Assembly: GCF_016775705.1 (NCBI RefSeq) | Contig: NZ_CP068760.1 | Coordinates: forward strand, 2,480,001 to 2,544,000 | Direction: 5' to 3' | Length of the DNA: 64,000 nt | DNA from: Chryseobacterium cucumeris | Lineage (GTDB): Bacteria; Bacteroidota; Bacteroidia; Flavobacteriales; Weeksellaceae | Shown: positions 63,144 to 64,000 of the stretch, piece by piece | How the letters are laid out: the number at the start of each line of letters is the position of its first letter | Position numbering within the stretch: the first letter of the stretch is position 1 | Notes under the pieces: generated by a model | What the model saw: the letters and a program-made list of their open reading frames with translations, nothing else | Database searches by the model: none | Told to the model about the DNA's origin: nothing | Program-made: the position numbers and the translations under genes

Positions 63144-63278
63144 TGATGAAGCTTACGAATATATATCCATACGCTTAGAAAGAATCAATTTCATTGATTC
63201 CTACCTTTGCTCTCTCAAAATAATACTCAATGCAAATTAATCTTTGCGTTTAAAAAATTTATTGATAAGCAATAAAAA

Positions 63279-63302
63279 AGCCATCTCATGATTGAGACGG
63301 CT
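63279..63302 (-). terminator. Duplicated terminator copy
   Basis: Same AGCCATCTCA / TGAGACGGCT hairpin as at 62862-62887, now without an intact gene upstream. Confidence 0.6.
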
Positions 63303-63326
63303 CTATATTTTTGATTGAATTCTTTA

Positions 63327-63359
63327 TCTATTCAAAGTCCTGATCTTCATATTTGGAAA
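63327..63359 (-). pseudogene. Remnant: 3' end of the small membrane-protein gene
   Basis: Codes for ISKYEDQDFE and stop on the minus strand, the same ending as the gene at 62913. The codons upstream do not match that gene, so only its tail was copied. Confidence 0.6.
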
Positions 63360-63676
63360 TCAGATAGATTTTGAAGAAAGTAGGGTAAAAATCAAAGACG
63401 TTCACCCTACGCAAGCTAACTCAAGGTCGCTTTTATAAATATAAATGTATAAAAAATATTTGGAAGTTAACACAGAATCTAAAGCCTTTTGTATTTTTCT
63501 TTTTATATCGTATTAAAGCCCAATTCTATTGATAACCTTATTGTATTTTATTTCTTTATAATAAGAGTCTAGTTTCCTTCGGAAAGACAAAGTGAGCGCT
63601 TAGATTATCCACACAGTTTGTCATTCCGCAGGAATCTCGACAACGATTAAACATCAAAACCTTTACAATTTCTCAA
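63360..63676. other. Gene-poor, rearranged region
   Basis: No supported gene. It holds an inverted repeat GTAGGGT...ACCCTAC (63381-63411), a weak copy of the TAAAGCCC element (63515-63533) and a half copy of the GTCATTCCG element (about 63619-63638). Confidence 0.5.
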
Positions 63677-63706
63677 CAAAAAGCTATGAAAAGTTTTCCA
63701 TAGCTT
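63677..63706 (-). terminator. Terminator of the 63726 gene remnant
   Basis: AAGCTATG and CATAGCTT around 10 bases; on the minus strand five T follow. It lies just downstream of the stop at 63726. Confidence 0.7.
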
Positions 63707-63725
63707 ATTCCTGATAATTGATGAG

Positions 63726-63908
63726 TTAATAGTCTATTTGCTCTTTATCAATATAGTTTTTCAGTTCTTCAAAATCTGTCCACAGATAAGAAGAACTATA
63801 TTGACAAATATAAATACCATCTTCCTCAAAGATAATACTAATATTAGGAAGCTTTCCGGTTTTTTCTTGATATCTGAAATCCCAAAATATTTTAATAAAT
63901 TCTGAATA
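63726..63908 (-). pseudogene. C-terminal remnant of an unidentified gene
   Basis: An open frame of about 60 codons (YSEFIKIFWDFRYQEKTG... ending NYIDKEQIDY) is closed upstream by an in-frame TGA and has no ATG. The protein-like composition (Trp, Tyr, acidic end) and its own terminator suggest the tail of a real gene whose front is lost or frameshifted; the sequence upstream to 64000 is AT-rich and stop-dense. I do not recognise the family. Confidence 0.4.
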
Positions 63909-64000
63909 TCAATATATTATATTTTCAGTGTAAAGTAAAAAATTGTTGGGGTCAAATACAATAATCTTTTATATAGTTTATTTCTTTAAGCTTCCTTATT

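Larger units (their letters stand above)
63042..63359. repeat. Direct repeat, copy 2 (about 318 bp)
   Basis: Second copy of the 62630-62944 segment, 97 bases downstream of the first. It carries a second copy of the terminator (63279-63302) and a second copy of the 3' end of the small membrane-protein gene (codons for SKYEDQDFE and stop). Confidence 0.9.

Overview
The window looks like a chromosomal segment of a flavobacterium, most likely Chryseobacterium or a close relative in the Weeksellaceae. I infer this from the low GC content, several type IX secretion (T9SS) cargo proteins with C-terminal sorting domains, a SusC/SusD pair, a DnaE polymerase with its own N-terminal proofreading domain, and promoters of the Bacteroidota type (TTG, about 20 bases, TAnnTTTG). 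No rRNA, tRNA, insertion sequence, prophage or CRISPR array was found. The species is not determined.

Layout. 1-5.3 kb (minus strand): the 5' part of a large secreted choice-of-anchor-L protein; an operon of RNase Z, a TIGR02757 protein and a DUF1003-like membrane protein with eight perfect heptads; and a CPBP protease plus RdgB/HAM1 house-cleaning pair. 5.4-10 kb (plus): two tandem paralogous membrane proteins, release factor 3 and a DUF4349-like protein. 10-17 kb: fatty acid metabolism (acyl-CoA dehydrogenase, acyl-CoA ligase), and a Nif3/coiled-coil pair whose zinc ribbon has lost all four cysteines. 17-25 kb: a secreted protein, a voltage-gated-type ion channel with a zinc ribbon tail and a 52-residue membrane protein behind it, then two large paralogous T9SS adhesin-like proteins. 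25-35 kb: DnaE, a T9SS subtilase, a fused 2-oxoacid dehydrogenase E1 and a bestrophin-like channel. 36-46 kb: a serine hydrolase, a divergent Lrp regulator and PLP sulfur-amino-acid lyase, a glycosyltransferase with a TTG start, an SDR with an AraC regulator, a two-member family of small paralogous proteins, two methyltransferases and a ZIP transporter. 46-57.6 kb: a SusC/SusD pair without enzymes, a FadL-like porin with a GGFR-repeat lipoprotein, prolyl-tRNA synthetase, a DUF937-OmpA hybrid and an Nramp Mn/Fe importer. 58-62.6 kb: GrpE and DnaJ (with half of its zinc centres missing), a DUF808 protein, a TPR protein and a lipoprotein esterase. 62.6-64 kb: a rearranged, gene-poor end with a 315-bp duplication and gene remnants.

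Most of the window is a housekeeping and cell-surface backbone in short operons separated by strong hairpin terminators. I see no clear defence island or secondary-metabolite cluster. The points most worth following up are: metal-site losses in otherwise conserved proteins (C4 zinc-ribbon protein, DnaJ); a palindrome between promoter and start of mntH; promoters placed so close to start codons that transcripts should be nearly leaderless; two small genes easily missed by annotation (18811-18969 and 42305-42472); the 3 x 103 bp tandem repeat before grpE; and the duplication that has apparently truncated a small membrane-protein gene near 63 kb.
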